Below, piece by piece: positions 52,064 to 62,784 of a stretch of DNA of 64,000 nucleotides. Positions within the stretch are counted from its first letter, which is position 1; the number at the start of each line of letters is the position of its first letter. The notes below the pieces were generated by a model, which was not told the DNA's origin, made no database searches, and saw nothing but the letters and a program-made list of their open reading frames with translations. Source of the stretch: Spirabiliibacterium pneumoniae (GTDB lineage Bacteria > Pseudomonadota > Gammaproteobacteria > Enterobacterales > Pasteurellaceae); the NCBI RefSeq assembly GCF_014884995.1, contig NZ_JABMII010000006.1:62001-126000 (forward strand). The letters run 5' to 3'. The position numbers and the translations under genes are program-made.

Positions 52064-53662
52064 TTAGTCTGCCAAGCGTACGCCGTAGAAGTAACTATAA
52101 CCAAATGGGCTTTGCTTATAATCACGCACACGCAAGCTCAACGGGGTTGAGGTAATTGAGTGTGCAATTGGAATCCACGGTGCTTGCTCTTTCACAATCA
52201 CTTGTGCTTTTTCGTAAAGTTTAGTGCGCTCAGCTTGATCAAAAATCTTAGTGGCTTGTTCAAGCAATTGATCAAATGGTTTATTACACCAGCGTGCATA
52301 GTTACTATAACCCACACTTGCGCAGCTCAGCAGCGGCGTAAAGAAGTTATCTGGGTCACCGTTGTCGCCCGACCAGCCGAAAATGCCTGCAGTCAATAAG
52401 CCTTCTTTAGAGCGTTTAACATAATCACCCCATTCGTAACTGACCAGTTTCACTTTCACACCAATTTTTGCCCAGTCATTTTGCAAAATTTCGGCTAAAC
52501 GACGTGGATTCGGGTTGGAAGCACGCACCACTGGCTGAACCCATAGCTCACTTTCAAAGCCATCAGGATAACCTGCCTCAGCGAGCAATTTTTTGGCTTT
52601 ATCTAAATCAAACGGATAGTCTTTGATCGCGTCGTTGTAGCCCCACACAGTTGGTGGCAGTGGGTTTTTTGCAGGTTTCCCCGCCCCTTGATATACCACT
52701 TTGATGATAGAATCTTTATCGGTGGCATAATTCAACGCTTGACGCACTTTTTGGTTGTCAAACGGCGCTTTTTCCACGTTCATGGCGATGTAAGACACGT
52801 TCATCCCTTCTTTTTCGATCATTTGAATTTTCGGATCGTGTTTCATTTTTTCCAAATCAGCACTGTTCGGGAAATCCATCATATCGCAGCGCCCCGTTTG
52901 CAATTTGGCATAGCGGGCGGTGGCATCGGGCGTGATACTAAAAATCAAGCGTTTGATTGGAGCAACTTCACGCCAATAGTCTTCGTTGGCAGAAAAACGA
53001 ATGGCTTGATCCAGTTTGTAGCCGTCAAACACAAATGGGCCGGTGCCGATTGGCTCACGGTCAATAGTTTCAGGCTGGCCTGCTTTGAGCATTTTATCCG
53101 CATATTCTTTAGAATAAATCGACGCAAAATCCATCGCAATGGTTGCTAAAAATGGCGAAAACGGATATTGCAACGTGAATTTCACGGTGTAATCATCGAC
53201 TTTTTCGATAGATTTGAGCAATTGGCTCATTTTCATCGCATTGAAGTACGGATAAGTTCCTTTGGAAACGTTATGGTATGGATTATCTTCTTTCCATTGG
53301 CGGTTGAATGAGAACAACACGTCGTCGGCGTTGAAATCACGGGTTGGTTTAAAGGTTTTGTTAGAATGGAATTTCACGCCTTTGCGTAAATGGAAAGTAT
53401 ATTCCAATCCATCATCACTGATGTCCCAGCTCTCCGCCAAGGCAGGCTCTAAATCTGTAGTACCACGCACAAAGCCCACCAAACGCTCATAAACTTGTTG
53501 TGAGCTTGCGTTATAGGAAATACCGTCCATTTCTAATGCTGGGCTGAAGCCACCAGGTGCGCGGCTGGTACAGTTAATGAATGTATCTTTGTCTAACGCC
53601 TGTGCACCAGTGCTCACAGCTACCAAAAGTGCGGTTAAAGAGAGTGTTGCGCTCAGTTTCAT
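52064..53662 (-). CDS. hbpA: Heme/peptide-binding protein HbpA-like
   Basis: The protein resembles HbpA of Haemophilus, which binds heme or glutathione and works with the dpp permease. From the ATG at 53662, with GAGGGGG upstream, it has 532 residues. The signal peptide ends Gly-Ala-Gln-Ala; HbpA in H. influenzae is a lipoprotein, but no lipobox cysteine is present here. Motifs: [48 protein letters not shown]. It lies beside a DHA2 exporter, as in H. influenzae. Heme binding is inferred only from the homologue. Confidence 0.88.
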   Translation of the reverse strand: MKLSATLSLTALLVAVSTGAQALDKDTFINCTSRAPGGFSPALEMDGISYNASSQQVYERLVGFVRGTTDLEPALAESWDISDDGLEYTFHLRKGVKFHSNKTFKPTRDFNADDVLFSFNRQWKEDNPYHNVSKGTYPYFNAMKMSQLLKSIEKVDDYTVKFTLQYPFSPFLATIAMDFASIYSKEYADKMLKAGQPETIDREPIGTGPFVFDGYKLDQAIRFSANEDYWREVAPIKRLIFSITPDATARYAKLQTGRCDMMDFPNSADLEKMKHDPKIQMIEKEGMNVSYIAMNVEKAPFDNQKVRQALNYATDKDSIIKVVYQGAGKPAKNPLPPTVWGYNDAIKDYPFDLDKAKKLLAEAGYPDGFESELWVQPVVRASNPNPRRLAEILQNDWAKIGVKVKLVSYEWGDYVKRSKEGLLTAGIFGWSGDNGDPDNFFTPLLSCASVGYSNYARWCNKPFDQLLEQATKIFDQAERTKLYEKAQVIVKEQAPWIPIAHSITSTPLSLRVRDYKQSPFGYSYFYGVRLAD

Positions 53663-53815
53663 TATTCCCCCTCGGAATTCCATAAATTATGAAGACATTA
53701 ATCCTGCGAAACAAGATAGCCTTTATCACGACGGTGTGAAAATATCTAATCGATCTTGATTATAACTAAATGTTCTAACAATGTAATACAGCTGCGCTGA
53801 TTTAGCAACTGCCCA

Positions 53816-55201
53816 TTATTTCATCTTTTGGCAATTCATATTCGCGCCATCATCTCGTTTAAGGCGTGAAATAATCCACAATTGCACCACACACAAGCCC
53901 GCCACAGTGAAAAAAGTCGCATGGAATGCACCGAGCACCGCACTTTGCCCATAAAGTGAAAGATAAATATTGAGCACCACCGCCGCAAACGCAATGCCCA
54001 AACTTAACCCCACTTGCTGGGTCACGCTCAGCAAGGTTGCGCCTTCGCTATTTTCTTCATCGGTAAATTCACTAATGGTTAGCGTATTGGTAGCAGTAAA
54101 CAACATCGACATTGCCACACCATAAAGCACTAGTGCAACGAGTAGCCACGCAAGTGGCGTATGTGACGACATCAGCCCAAACAGCAATAAACTCACCGAC
54201 AACATTAGCGTGGATAATAGCAGCACAGTGCGATAGCCCAAGCGCACCAGCAACGGACGCATTAACGGCTTGGATAAAATGGAACTTACCGCAATCGGCA
54301 CCAACAGCCAGCCCGCGAATTGAGCGGAATAACCTAAGACGACTTGCAACATCAGCGGCAACAAAAATGGCACGCCAGATCCGCACAGGCGCAGCATCAA
54401 GTTAGCCTGCGTACCGATGGCAAAAGTGCGGTAGCGAAACAGTGCAAAGCTCAACAGCGGCATTTCCACCCGCGAGGCGTAAGCATAATAGCCCAGCAAA
54501 AGTATCAGCCCTAGCGCGAACACAACGCCAGCGCAGCACAACGAATGGGCGCTTGAGGCAAACATATCCAGCCCCAATGTCAACCCCACCAACGCAGAGC
54601 CAAACAGCACAAATCCACGCCAATCAAGGCGCACAACCGCACTTTTTAAATTGGGCATAAAGCGTGTGCTCAGCCACAATCCGAGTATGCCGATGGGAAT
54701 GTTGATGAGAAAGATCCAATGCCAGCTGGCGTAAGTCACCAGCCAGCCGCCTAATACAGGCCCCATAATCGGGCCAATTAAGCCTGCCATCACCATCATA
54801 TTCCATACTCTCAAGACTTCATGGCGTGGCACCGATTTGATGATCGAAAGCCGTGCGGTGGGCATAAGCAACGCGCCGCCTAAGCCTTGTAACACACGTG
54901 ATGCCACCAACATATCTAAGTGCCATGCCATGGCGCAACACACCGAGCCGAGCACAAACAACACAATGGCGAAATGAAACATTCGCAGCGTGCCAAACCT
55001 GTCGGCCAACCAGCCACTCAGTGGGATAAATAACGCAACTGTCAGGGCGTAGCTGATCACCGCTAATTGCATTTGTAACGGCGATTGTTGCAGATCTTGC
55101 GCAATGGCAGGCAAAGCGGTATTTAAAATGGTGGCATCCAGCGTTTGCATAAATAACGCACTAGAGGCCACCCACGCTAATCCCTGCTGGTTTTTCTGCA
55201 T
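53816..55201 (-). CDS. DHA2-family multidrug exporter (14-helix MFS)
   Basis: The 461-residue inner-membrane protein has about 14 hydrophobic segments. Early motif LDATILNTALPAIAQDLQQSP is the DHA2 motif D1, followed by LSGWLADRFGTLRMF (motif A) and the motif C region LIGPIMGPVLGGWL. It resembles MdtD-type exporters. It is followed by a short gap to hbpA and preceded by mobAB; the stop of mobAB is only four bases before its start. The substrate is unknown. Uptake signals at 53937, 54424 and 54636. Confidence 0.92.
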   Translation of the reverse strand: MQKNQQGLAWVASSALFMQTLDATILNTALPAIAQDLQQSPLQMQLAVISYALTVALFIPLSGWLADRFGTLRMFHFAIVLFVLGSVCCAMAWHLDMLVASRVLQGLGGALLMPTARLSIIKSVPRHEVLRVWNMMVMAGLIGPIMGPVLGGWLVTYASWHWIFLINIPIGILGLWLSTRFMPNLKSAVVRLDWRGFVLFGSALVGLTLGLDMFASSAHSLCCAGVVFALGLILLLGYYAYASRVEMPLLSFALFRYRTFAIGTQANLMLRLCGSGVPFLLPLMLQVVLGYSAQFAGWLLVPIAVSSILSKPLMRPLLVRLGYRTVLLLSTLMLSVSLLLFGLMSSHTPLAWLLVALVLYGVAMSMLFTATNTLTISEFTDEENSEGATLLSVTQQVGLSLGIAFAAVVLNIYLSLYGQSAVLGAFHATFFTVAGLCVVQLWIISRLKRDDGANMNCQKMK

Positions 55202-55204
55202 AGG

Positions 55205-56314
55205 CTATCCTTGCGTTGCCTTTCTCCACCAGTCAAGCACAAAATCGGCAATCTTTTCAATGTCATTTAAATCCAGCCAAACCGCACTTTGCTTGGCCTG
55301 CCAGCGCACATCACTGGCAATGGCTACCACATGGGCGTCTTGCTCGGGCGGCGCTTTGTCTAACCCTTGACGATAGACCATAATTTTATCAATTGGCTCA
55401 TGCTTAAACCCTTCAACCAAAATCAGGTCAGCCAAAGTGCGGTCAAATTGCCTGCCTAATTGCGTAAGCGAAATCGGCGCAGGCGTTTCAGTCATGATCG
55501 CCCAACGTTGATCGCACGTCACCGCCACTTGTTTGGCGCCGGCTTCGGTCATGCGCGCGCTGTCTTTGCCAGGTTTATCCGTTTGAATGTGGTGGTGGGT
55601 ATGCTTGATGACACTCACCCGCAGCTTGCGCTTGGTCAGCGCGGGCAGTAATTTTTCCAACAAAGTGGTTTTGCCGCTGCCACTGTAACCACTGATCCCA
55701 AGCATTGGCAAGGTGGCTTCTTGTGCAGGCAAAGTGCGGTCAAGCGCGCGCAACTGCTCGGGGTAATTAATATTGGCAAAGCGGCTGGCTTGATCGCTAA
55801 AATCTACCACAGTGTAGCGCTGGCGCTGCATAAAATCACGCACCTTGCGCCCGCCGCCGAAGAGATAATCTTGTAAATAAGGAATCAAGCTGCGACGCAT
55901 CAGCACAAAGGTGGGGTGCTCTCGCTCGCCGTCGCTCACATAGGCAATATCAACCGCACTTTGCTGTATATGGGCATACAATCGTGCGCAAAGATCATCG
56001 GGCAAAAAAGGCGCGTCACACGGCACAAACAGCACACATTCACTTTGCGCGTGCATCAAGCCTGTGAGCATGCCACTTAACGGCCCTAAAAAGCCATCTA
56101 GCTCGTCTTTTATCACGGGCAAGCCACTTTGGGCATAGCGTTCAAGGTGGCGATTCGCGTTAATACTCACCGACCGCACTTGCCCTTTGAGGCGCGCATA
56201 AACCCACTCAAACAGTGGCTTTTGGTGCAATAACTGCAAGCCTTTGTCTTCACCTTGCATGCGCCGAGATAGCCCGCCGCACAAAATGACAGCATCAATT
56301 GCGTTCATTTTCAT
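55205..56314 (-). CDS. mobA: MobA-MobB fusion for molybdenum cofactor guanylylation
   Basis: The 369-residue product has two domains. Residues 5-195 are MobA, which transfers GMP from GTP to molybdopterin: [18 protein letters not shown] and [11 protein letters not shown] with the metal-binding Asp100. Residues 202-369 are MobB, a GTP-binding partner: [23 protein letters not shown] and [13 protein letters not shown]. In E. coli these are separate neighbouring genes. I choose the ATG at 56314 with AGAGAG upstream; 56308 is an alternative. Five exact uptake signals lie within this one gene (55281, 55435, 55732, 55953, 56173). It diverges from yihD. Confidence 0.93.
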   Translation of the reverse strand: MKMNAIDAVILCGGLSRRMQGEDKGLQLLHQKPLFEWVYARLKGQVRSVSINANRHLERYAQSGLPVIKDELDGFLGPLSGMLTGLMHAQSECVLFVPCDAPFLPDDLCARLYAHIQQSAVDIAYVSDGEREHPTFVLMRRSLIPYLQDYLFGGGRKVRDFMQRQRYTVVDFSDQASRFANINYPEQLRALDRTLPAQEATLPMLGISGYSGSGKTTLLEKLLPALTKRKLRVSVIKHTHHHIQTDKPGKDSARMTEAGAKQVAVTCDQRWAIMTETPAPISLTQLGRQFDRTLADLILVEGFKHEPIDKIMVYRQGLDKAPPEQDAHVVAIASDVRWQAKQSAVWLDLNDIEKIADFVLDWWRKATQG

Positions 56315-56395
56315 CAATCTCTCTTTAGAATTGCCTCGTTCAATGGTATCATCGCCCCCATTGATCACCAAATAGTTATTCATATAGGACACGTT

Positions 56396-56665
56396 ATGAA
56401 ATGTCATCGTTTAAATGAAGTATTAGAGTTGCTCCAGCCGTATTGGTCACAAGACCCAGACCTGCACTTAACCGAAATTTTGCAAAAAATCGCCAACGAA
56501 GCAGGCTTTGACAAACCTGTAGCGGAGCTGACCGATGAAGTGATTATCTATCATTTAAAAATGGCCGGCACCGACAAACACGCACCAATCCCAGGTATCA
56601 AAAAAGACTACGAAGACGATTTCAAAACCGCACTTTTAAAAGCCCGCGGCATTTTGAAAGATTAA
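56396..56665 (+). CDS. yihD: YihD family protein
   Basis: YihD is a small conserved cytoplasmic protein of unknown function, DUF1040, typically found between mobA and dsbA. The 89-residue product has [20 protein letters not shown] at the start and [17 protein letters not shown] near the end. No membrane or export signal. It lies 25 bases upstream of dsbA and may share its transcript. Uptake signal at 56627. Confidence 0.92.
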   Translation: MKCHRLNEVLELLQPYWSQDPDLHLTEILQKIANEAGFDKPVAELTDEVIIYHLKMAGTDKHAPIPGIKKDYEDDFKTALLKARGILKD

Positions 56666-56689
56666 GCAACAATAGTATAAGGATATGCA

Positions 56690-57334
56690 ATGAAAAAATG
56701 GATTGTCATGGCGCTTACCTGCCTCTTTTCACTGCCAAGCTGGGCGGGCGATTTCACCCCAGAGCAAGGCGAGCAGTATCAAAGCGTTGATCTAGCGCGC
56801 AGCCCGAATAAGCAAGTGATCGAGTTTTTCTCCTTTTACTGCCCACACTGCGCCGCGTTTGAACAAGAATACAAAATCCCACAAAAAGTGCGCTCGGGTT
56901 TGCCTGAGGGTGCAGAGTTTGTGCAATATCATGTGAACTTCTTAGGGCGCCAATCTGAAAACTTAAGTCGCGCGTGGGCGTTTGCCAATGTTTCCAACAC
57001 CACCCGCGAAGTGGAAGATGCGCTGTTCACAGCCACCCAAGCAGGCAAAATCAACTCGATGGACGACATCCGCCAAGTGTTTATCGACGCAGGCGTGAGC
57101 GCTGAAAGTTTTGATAGCGGCATCAACAGCTTTGCCGTCAACGGCTGGGTAAACCAACAAAATCAAGCCTTTGAGCAATACAAACAGCAAATTGAAGGCG
57201 TGCCCGCCTTTTTTGTCAACGGCAACCAAAAATTGCTGGTCGAGGGCTTCAAATTTGACTTAAGTGATGAAAAAGGCCTTGAGCAATTCGCCAAGCATTA
57301 TGCCCAAACCGTGCTCTACTTGCTTAACAACTAA
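56690..57334 (+). CDS. dsbA: Thiol:disulfide interchange protein DsbA
   Basis: DsbA introduces disulfide bonds into exported proteins. The 214-residue precursor has a signal peptide of about 19 residues ending Ser-Trp-Ala, the active site FYCPHCAAFEQEY (CPHC) around residue 49-52, and the cis-Pro in GVPAFFVNG. The helical insertion is of normal size. A terminator follows. Confidence 0.98.
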   Translation: MKKWIVMALTCLFSLPSWAGDFTPEQGEQYQSVDLARSPNKQVIEFFSFYCPHCAAFEQEYKIPQKVRSGLPEGAEFVQYHVNFLGRQSENLSRAWAFANVSNTTREVEDALFTATQAGKINSMDDIRQVFIDAGVSAESFDSGINSFAVNGWVNQQNQAFEQYKQQIEGVPAFFVNGNQKLLVEGFKFDLSDEKGLEQFAKHYAQTVLYLLNN

Positions 57335-57351
57335 CTGCACTTTACTTTTTT

Positions 57352-57379
57352 AAACCCACCGCTTGGTGGGTTTCTTTTT
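57352..57379 (+). terminator. Terminator of yihD-dsbA
   Basis: A 9-base-pair stem AAACCCACC/GGTGGGTTT (57352-57360 with 57365-57373) with a GCTT loop, followed by TCTTTTT. Confidence 0.9.
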
Positions 57380-57382
57380 GCC

Positions 57383-57410
57383 CTTGAAATCGTGAATTTG
57401 AACCTTATAT
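57383..57410 (+). promoter_or_regulatory. Heat-shock sigma-32-type promoter of htpG
   Basis: CTTGAAA (57383-57389, perfect -35) is followed after 13 bases by CCTTATAT (57403-57410; six of eight match to CCCCATNT). The spacing and its place 35 bases before the htpG start fit a sigma-32 promoter. Confidence 0.78.
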
Positions 57411-57445
57411 CTATTGCGTTATAGCTGTTAAAAAAGAGGATAACT

Positions 57446-59326
57446 ATGAGCCAAAATCAAGAAACGCGTGGATTTCAATCCGAAGTGAAGCAACTGCTGC
57501 AATTGATGATCCACTCATTGTATTCAAACAAAGAAATTTTCCTACGCGAGCTAATTTCCAACGCCTCCGATGCCGCGGATAAGTTACGCTTTAAAGCGCT
57601 GAGCGCGCCTGAATTGTATGAAGGCGACGGCGAGTTGCGCGTGCGCATCAGCGCCGACAAAGACAAAGGCACGCTGACCATTAGCGACAACGGCATTGGT
57701 ATGAACCGTGAGCAAATCATCGATAATCTCGGCACCATCGCCAAATCGGGCACCAAAGCCTTTTTAAACGAACTCGGTGCTGAAAATGCCAAAGATTCCA
57801 ATCTCATCGGGCAATTTGGGGTTGGCTTTTACTCTGCTTTTATTGTCGCCGATAAAGTCAGCGTGAAAAGCCGCCAAGCGGGTGAAAGTGCGGACAAAGG
57901 CGTGCTGTGGGAATCCAGTGGTGAGGGTGAATACCAAGTCGCGGACATTGAAAAAACCGAGCGCGGCACGGAAATTACGCTGCATTTACGCGAAGATGAA
58001 AAGGAATTCTTAGATGATTGGCGGCTGCGTGAGGTGATCAATAAATATTCTGATCATATTGATTTACCTGTGGAATTGCTGGTGCAAGAATTTGACGATG
58101 AAGGTAAAGAAACGGGTGTCAAATGGGAAAAAGTCAACAAAGCGCAAGCGCTGTGGACCCGCAATAAATCCGAGATTTCCGACGACGAATATAAAGAATT
58201 TTATAAACACATTTCCCATGATTTCAACGAGCCACTGCTGTGGGCACATAACCGCGTGGAGGGCAAGCAAGAATACACCAACCTGCTCTATTTGCCTGAA
58301 AAAGCACCGTGGGATCTGTTTAACCGTGAATACAAACACGGCTTGAAACTTTATGTGCAACGCGTATTTATTATGGACGACGCCGAGCAATTTATGCCGA
58401 ATTATTTGCGCTTTATGAAAGGGTTGATCGACTCCAATGACTTACCGTTGAATGTCTCGCGTGAAATTTTGCAAGACAACAAAGTTACCCAAGCGCTGCG
58501 CAAAGCGCTGACCAAACGCGCGCTGGGCATGATGGAAAAACTCAGCCAAGACAAAGAAAAATACGCCGCATTTTGGAAGGAGTTTGGCTTGGTGCTCAAA
58601 GAAGGTGTGGCAGAAGATTTTGCCAACAAAGAGGCGATCGCCAAATTGCTGCGCTTTGCCAGCACGCACAATGATTCAAGCGAACAAACTGTGTCATTAG
58701 AAGACTACATTTCTCGCATGAAAGAGGGGCAAAAGGCGATTTACTACCTCACCGCCGACAGCTACATTGCCGCGAAAAACAGCCCGCACTTAGAGCTGTT
58801 CAATAAAAAAGGCATTGAGGTGCTACTACTCTCCGATCGCATTGATGAATTTATGCTGGGGTATTTGACCGAATTTGACGGCAAACCACTGCAAGCCATC
58901 ACGAAATCGGATCTTGACTTGGGCGATTTAGCCGATAAAGAAGATGAAAGCGCGCAAAAAGCCAAAGACGAAGCATTTGCTTCATTCATTGAGCGTGTCA
59001 AAGGCTACTTAGGCGATCGTGTGAAAGATGTCCGCTTAACCCACCGCTTAAGTGATACGCCAGCTGTTGTGTCCACCGACAATGATCAAATGACTACGCA
59101 AATGGCGAAACTTTTCGCTGCCGCAGGGCAAGCAGTGCCAGAGGTGAAATACACATTCGAGCTGAACCCTGAACATACGTTGGTGCAACGCACAGCCGAC
59201 ATCAGCGACGAAGCCGAGTTCGCCGAATGGGTGGAATTGCTGCTTGACCAAGCGCTCCTGTCAGAACGTGGTGCGCTGGAAAACCCTGCCGCGTTTATCA
59301 AACGTATGAACAAACTATTAGGTTAA
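57446..59326 (+). CDS. htpG: Chaperone HtpG (Hsp90)
   Basis: HtpG is the bacterial Hsp90, a dimeric ATP-dependent chaperone. The 626-residue protein has the GHKL nucleotide-binding motifs [21 protein letters not shown] and [12 protein letters not shown] in the first 130 residues, the middle domain, and a C-terminal dimerisation domain. Length and sequence are standard. AGAGGA lies before the ATG. There is no exact uptake signal inside this gene, unlike most genes of this window. Confidence 0.99.
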   Translation: MSQNQETRGFQSEVKQLLQLMIHSLYSNKEIFLRELISNASDAADKLRFKALSAPELYEGDGELRVRISADKDKGTLTISDNGIGMNREQIIDNLGTIAKSGTKAFLNELGAENAKDSNLIGQFGVGFYSAFIVADKVSVKSRQAGESADKGVLWESSGEGEYQVADIEKTERGTEITLHLREDEKEFLDDWRLREVINKYSDHIDLPVELLVQEFDDEGKETGVKWEKVNKAQALWTRNKSEISDDEYKEFYKHISHDFNEPLLWAHNRVEGKQEYTNLLYLPEKAPWDLFNREYKHGLKLYVQRVFIMDDAEQFMPNYLRFMKGLIDSNDLPLNVSREILQDNKVTQALRKALTKRALGMMEKLSQDKEKYAAFWKEFGLVLKEGVAEDFANKEAIAKLLRFASTHNDSSEQTVSLEDYISRMKEGQKAIYYLTADSYIAAKNSPHLELFNKKGIEVLLLSDRIDEFMLGYLTEFDGKPLQAITKSDLDLGDLADKEDESAQKAKDEAFASFIERVKGYLGDRVKDVRLTHRLSDTPAVVSTDNDQMTTQMAKLFAAAGQAVPEVKYTFELNPEHTLVQRTADISDEAEFAEWVELLLDQALLSERGALENPAAFIKRMNKLLG

Positions 59327-59339
59327 CAGCCCAATATGT

Positions 59340-59368
59340 AAAAAGTGCGGTTTAACCGCACTTTTTTT
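59340..59368. terminator. Bidirectional uptake-signal terminator between htpG and mepM
   Basis: Two opposed uptake signals form an 11-base-pair stem (59342-59352 with 59354-59364; the inner pairs must open to give a loop), with A5 on the left and T7 on the right. It serves two convergent genes. Confidence 0.9.
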
Positions 59369-59377
59369 ATCTCGCCA

Positions 59378-60943
59378 TCAGAGTTTTAACTGCTGCACCA
59401 CTTTTTTCGCTTTTGCCAAGAAGGCTTTACGCTCTTTCGCTGGCAAGCCAGCATTGTTACCTGGTAATTTCACCGTCATTGGGTTGACAGGGCGATCATT
59501 GATATGAAATTCATAATGCAAGTGCGGTCCTGTTGAGCGCCCCGTATTACCTGAAATCGCAATGCGCTGCCCACGCTTGATTTGTTGCCCTGGTTTAACC
59601 AACGTGCGGCTAAGGTGCATATAGACCGTTTTATAATTGCGCCCGTGTTGCAGCACCAAATAACGCCCCGCGCCACGGGCTTGATAGGCCACTTTCACCA
59701 CTTGCCCATCGGCTGGCGCAATCACTGGGGTGCCCAACGGCACCGAGAAATCCACACCTTTGTGTGGCGAAATGCGTTTTGTGATCGGGTGGCGACGATA
59801 AGGATTAAACGGCGACGAAATACGTGGCTGACGCGTGAGTGGATAACGCGCAAAACCGCGCCCGAGCGTTTCCCCATTCACATTAAAATATGCACCATTC
59901 GCCGCTTGAATCGCATAATAACTTTTACCATTATGCAACACATGAATGGCATCAACTTTGCCCTGCCCTGTCAGTTTATCACCAAGGTATTCTCGCGTCA
60001 TCAAAATGGCAAATTTGTCGCCTTTGTGCAGCTCACGCATTTTCACCTGCCATTGCAGCGCATTAGACAACAACTTAATCTGCCGCAGCGACAACCCTTT
60101 GCGATTCAAACTGCTAGAAAAGCTGCCTGAAATTTCACCTTTGATCACTTCCGTTTTCCAGACACTTTTCTTCTCTAAAATTTGACGCTTAAATTTGCCG
60201 TCGGCTTGGCGCTGGAAGATCTGTTCTTGCTTGTCGGACACCAACCAGTTGATGTAATCCACTTGGTCGTTTTTATCCAAAATCCAATAAAATTGCTGCC
60301 CTGCTTTTAAATTTTTCAACTCAGGATATTGCTTAACCAACGCTTTCGCCACGCTTGGATCCTGACCTGACTGCTCTAAAATATCTTGCAGCGTTTCGCC
60401 GCCGACTACCGTTTCACTAAACTGATTATTAATCCGCCAAGCTTGATCTGCTGCGTCAATCAGATTATCAATGGCATCTTGCGCCTCTGGTGGCAAAAAG
60501 TCCGTGTTGTCGGTCAAGTTCTCCGACCCTGGCTCCACCTCATCGTCCTTATCAGAAAGCCCATCGTCTTCGCTATCTTGACTATCATCACTTTGCACTA
60601 AATCTGCTTTGTTGTCTGGCTCGCTCGTCTGACCATCAGTTGCTTGATTCGGTTGATTGTCAGCATTTTCGCTAGCGCTTTCCTCCGCATCGGATCGGGC
60701 TTCAACCGCACTTTGCTCAGATGCGCCCGCAGGGGCATTTTGCGCCGTTTTCGGCACGAGATCTTCTGTGGCGACATACTCGGTCGGGTGATCGGCGCTG
60801 GGCGCATTTTCATTGGGTGAAAACAAGGAAGGGTAGAGAAAATAAAGTGCGCTCGCCCACAACAACACGAACAGCGTCACAAAAGCAATTTTGCGGTTAC
60901 GCTGTCGACGTTTACGATCGCGGGCTAAAATAACATTCTTCAC
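59378..60943 (-). CDS. mepM: Murein DD-endopeptidase MepM (YebA)
   Basis: MepM cuts D-Ala-meso-DAP crosslinks to allow cell-wall growth. The 521-residue protein has an N-terminal membrane anchor (about 19-38), a long acidic, disordered linker (about 44-150), a LysM/OapA-like domain (about 165-225), and a C-terminal LytM (M23) domain with zinc ligands in PHKGVDF and GPHLHYEFH. The E. coli protein has 440 residues; the linker explains most of the difference. It diverges from znuC, a conserved arrangement. Confidence 0.96.
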   Translation of the reverse strand: MKNVILARDRKRRQRNRKIAFVTLFVLLWASALYFLYPSLFSPNENAPSADHPTEYVATEDLVPKTAQNAPAGASEQSAVEARSDAEESASENADNQPNQATDGQTSEPDNKADLVQSDDSQDSEDDGLSDKDDEVEPGSENLTDNTDFLPPEAQDAIDNLIDAADQAWRINNQFSETVVGGETLQDILEQSGQDPSVAKALVKQYPELKNLKAGQQFYWILDKNDQVDYINWLVSDKQEQIFQRQADGKFKRQILEKKSVWKTEVIKGEISGSFSSSLNRKGLSLRQIKLLSNALQWQVKMRELHKGDKFAILMTREYLGDKLTGQGKVDAIHVLHNGKSYYAIQAANGAYFNVNGETLGRGFARYPLTRQPRISSPFNPYRRHPITKRISPHKGVDFSVPLGTPVIAPADGQVVKVAYQARGAGRYLVLQHGRNYKTVYMHLSRTLVKPGQQIKRGQRIAISGNTGRSTGPHLHYEFHINDRPVNPMTVKLPGNNAGLPAKERKAFLAKAKKVVQQLKL

Positions 60944-61156
60944 TGTATATTCTCTTAGTTAATCGCGGTTATTTTACGGCAAAGTCAGCCCCGCGCCTAA
61001 TTAAAGATAGTGTTATGACAGCAAATTGTGAGCAAAAGTTCTAAAGTGCGGTGCAATTGTTGATTTATCACTCAACACTGGTGTAATAATAAGCAACGTA
61101 TTGTCTGTAAGACAAAAATCAGCTATTCTTCCTTCTTTATCACAAGGCAAAGTGCG
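60944..61156. promoter_or_regulatory. Divergent control region of mepM and znuC
   Basis: A 213-base region holding two uptake signals (61044, 61150). In E. coli a Zur operator lies between these genes; I see AT-rich elements such as ATAGTGTTATGACA (61006-61019) but no clear match to the Zur palindrome. Confidence 0.45.
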
Positions 61157-61951
61157 GTGACAACTCAACCTTCTCCTTTAATCGAATTGCAAGACATTAC
61201 GGTGATGGTCGGCGACAAAACCATTTTAAGCCATATTAATCTCAGGCTTTTCCCCAACACCGTCACCACCATCGTTGGACCCAATGGCGGCGGTAAATCC
61301 ACTTTGTTGAAAGTGCTACTCAAGCTCATTAGCCCCAGCAGCGGGCGGGTGAAACACGCCACAGGAGTGCGCATTGGCTATGTGCCACAAAAAATCCACC
61401 TCGATCCAACATTGCCGATCACCGTCAAAAAATTTCTCTCACTTAACCGCTTTTGCAACAAGCAAGCACGCGATGATGTGTTAGACGAGCTAAAAATCGC
61501 CCATTTGAAAAATCAAACCATGCACAAACTTTCAGGTGGCGAAATGCAACGGGTGCTGCTGGCGCGTGCATTGCTAAATCGCCCGAATTTGCTGGTGCTT
61601 GATGAACCTGTTCAAGGGGTGGACATCACCGGCCAAGCCGAACTCTATCAGCTAATTAACCACAGTAAATCCAAGTTCAACTGCGCTGTGTTAATGGTGT
61701 CTCATGATCTCCATATCGTCATGGCCAACACCGATCATGTGTTGTGCGTCAACCAGCATTTATGCTGCGCTGGCACACCGCAGGCGGTGTCTGAGCATCC
61801 ACAATTTATTCAATACTTCGGTGACCAATTTGCGCAAACATTTGCGCTTTACACCCACCATCACAACCACAAACACAACCTACACGGCGATGTGTGCTGC
61901 GCCAATAGCCAGCCGACAAACGACAATACAGTGTGTCAACATAAGGATTAA
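61157..61951 (+). CDS. znuC: Zinc ABC transporter ATPase ZnuC
   Basis: ZnuC energises high-affinity zinc uptake. The 264-residue protein has Walker [10 protein letters not shown] at about 38-46, signature [15 protein letters not shown], Walker B LLVLDEP and H-loop MVSHD. The C terminus is rich in His and Cys (THHHNHKHN, then GDVCC), a likely metal-binding tail as in the Haemophilus homologue. The start is GTG, whose first two bases are the last two of an exact uptake signal (61150-61158). AAGG lies upstream. It is followed by znuB after three bases. Confidence 0.96.
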   Translation: MTTQPSPLIELQDITVMVGDKTILSHINLRLFPNTVTTIVGPNGGGKSTLLKVLLKLISPSSGRVKHATGVRIGYVPQKIHLDPTLPITVKKFLSLNRFCNKQARDDVLDELKIAHLKNQTMHKLSGGEMQRVLLARALLNRPNLLVLDEPVQGVDITGQAELYQLINHSKSKFNCAVLMVSHDLHIVMANTDHVLCVNQHLCCAGTPQAVSEHPQFIQYFGDQFAQTFALYTHHHNHKHNLHGDVCCANSQPTNDNTVCQHKD

Positions 61952-61954
61952 GCG

Positions 61955-62737
61955 ATGTTTGATATTTTATTTCCCGCCTGGCTATGTGGCATGGTGCTCT
62001 CTACCATTACAGCGCCCTTAGGCTCCTTTGTGGTGTGGCGAAAAATGTCCTATTTCGGCGACACGCTCTCCCACGCCTCTTTGCTGGGGGTGGCGTTGGG
62101 GCTATTTTTTTCGCTTAATCCGTACCTTGCAGTGGTGATTATGGTGCTTATCATTGCTGTTGCACTGGTGTGGCTTGAAAATCACACCAGCTATTCACTT
62201 GACACCATTTTGGGCACCATCGCCCACAGTGCGCTCTCTTTAGGCGTGGTGGCGATTGCTCTGATGCAAAACGTGCGGGTGGATTTAATGTCTTATCTCT
62301 TTGGGGATATTTTATCAGTTGATTATGATGATTTACGCTGGGTTGGCGCAGGCGCGCTGATTGTGCTGAGCATTTTACTGTGGCAATGGAAGGCTTTTCT
62401 GTCCACCACTATCAGCCCAGAACTGGCACAAGTGGAAGGGGTCAATGTCAAGCGCGCGCGCTTGTTAATTGTGCTTATCACCGCACTGACCATTGCATTA
62501 AGCATGAAATTTGTCGGCGCGCTTATTATCACCTCGCTGTTGATTATCCCTGCTGCTACCGCACGCCGTTTTGCGCAAACACCAGAGCAAATGGTGGGCT
62601 TCGCCTTTGTCATCAGCGCACTTGACATCACACTCGGCTTGACCCTCTCCGCCTTTTACGACACGCCCGCTGGCCCCTCTATTGTGATTGGTGCAGCGAC
62701 GATGTTTGCGCTGTCGCTGTTTAAACGCCAAACCTGA
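61955..62737 (+). CDS. znuB: Zinc ABC transporter permease ZnuB
   Basis: ZnuB is the inner-membrane permease of the zinc importer. The 260-residue protein has seven to eight helices and starts [45 protein letters not shown], with the family motif ending in Ser-His-Ala-Ser. The coupling segment [13 protein letters not shown] lies near residue 160. The periplasmic binding protein ZnuA is not in the window. Confidence 0.97.
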   Translation: MFDILFPAWLCGMVLSTITAPLGSFVVWRKMSYFGDTLSHASLLGVALGLFFSLNPYLAVVIMVLIIAVALVWLENHTSYSLDTILGTIAHSALSLGVVAIALMQNVRVDLMSYLFGDILSVDYDDLRWVGAGALIVLSILLWQWKAFLSTTISPELAQVEGVNVKRARLLIVLITALTIALSMKFVGALIITSLLIIPAATARRFAQTPEQMVGFAFVISALDITLGLTLSAFYDTPAGPSIVIGAATMFALSLFKRQT

Positions 62738-62747
62738 CACTTGTCAT

Positions 62748-62774
62748 AAAAAAGCCTGCATCACGCAGGCTTTT
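62748..62774. terminator. Bidirectional terminator between znuB and prc
   Basis: A 10-base-pair stem (62750-62759 with 62765-62774) with a five-base loop, flanked by A and T runs, between convergent genes. An uptake signal follows at 62777. Confidence 0.9.
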
Positions 62775-62784
62775 AAAAGTGCGG

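Noticed and set aside
52688-53149. Plus-strand open frame of 153 codons in hbpA
   Set aside because: Antisense to a clear binding-protein gene, without ribosome-binding site or known domain.
60944-61156. Zur operator before znuC
   Set aside because: No sequence matches the Zur palindrome well enough; a matrix scan would be needed.
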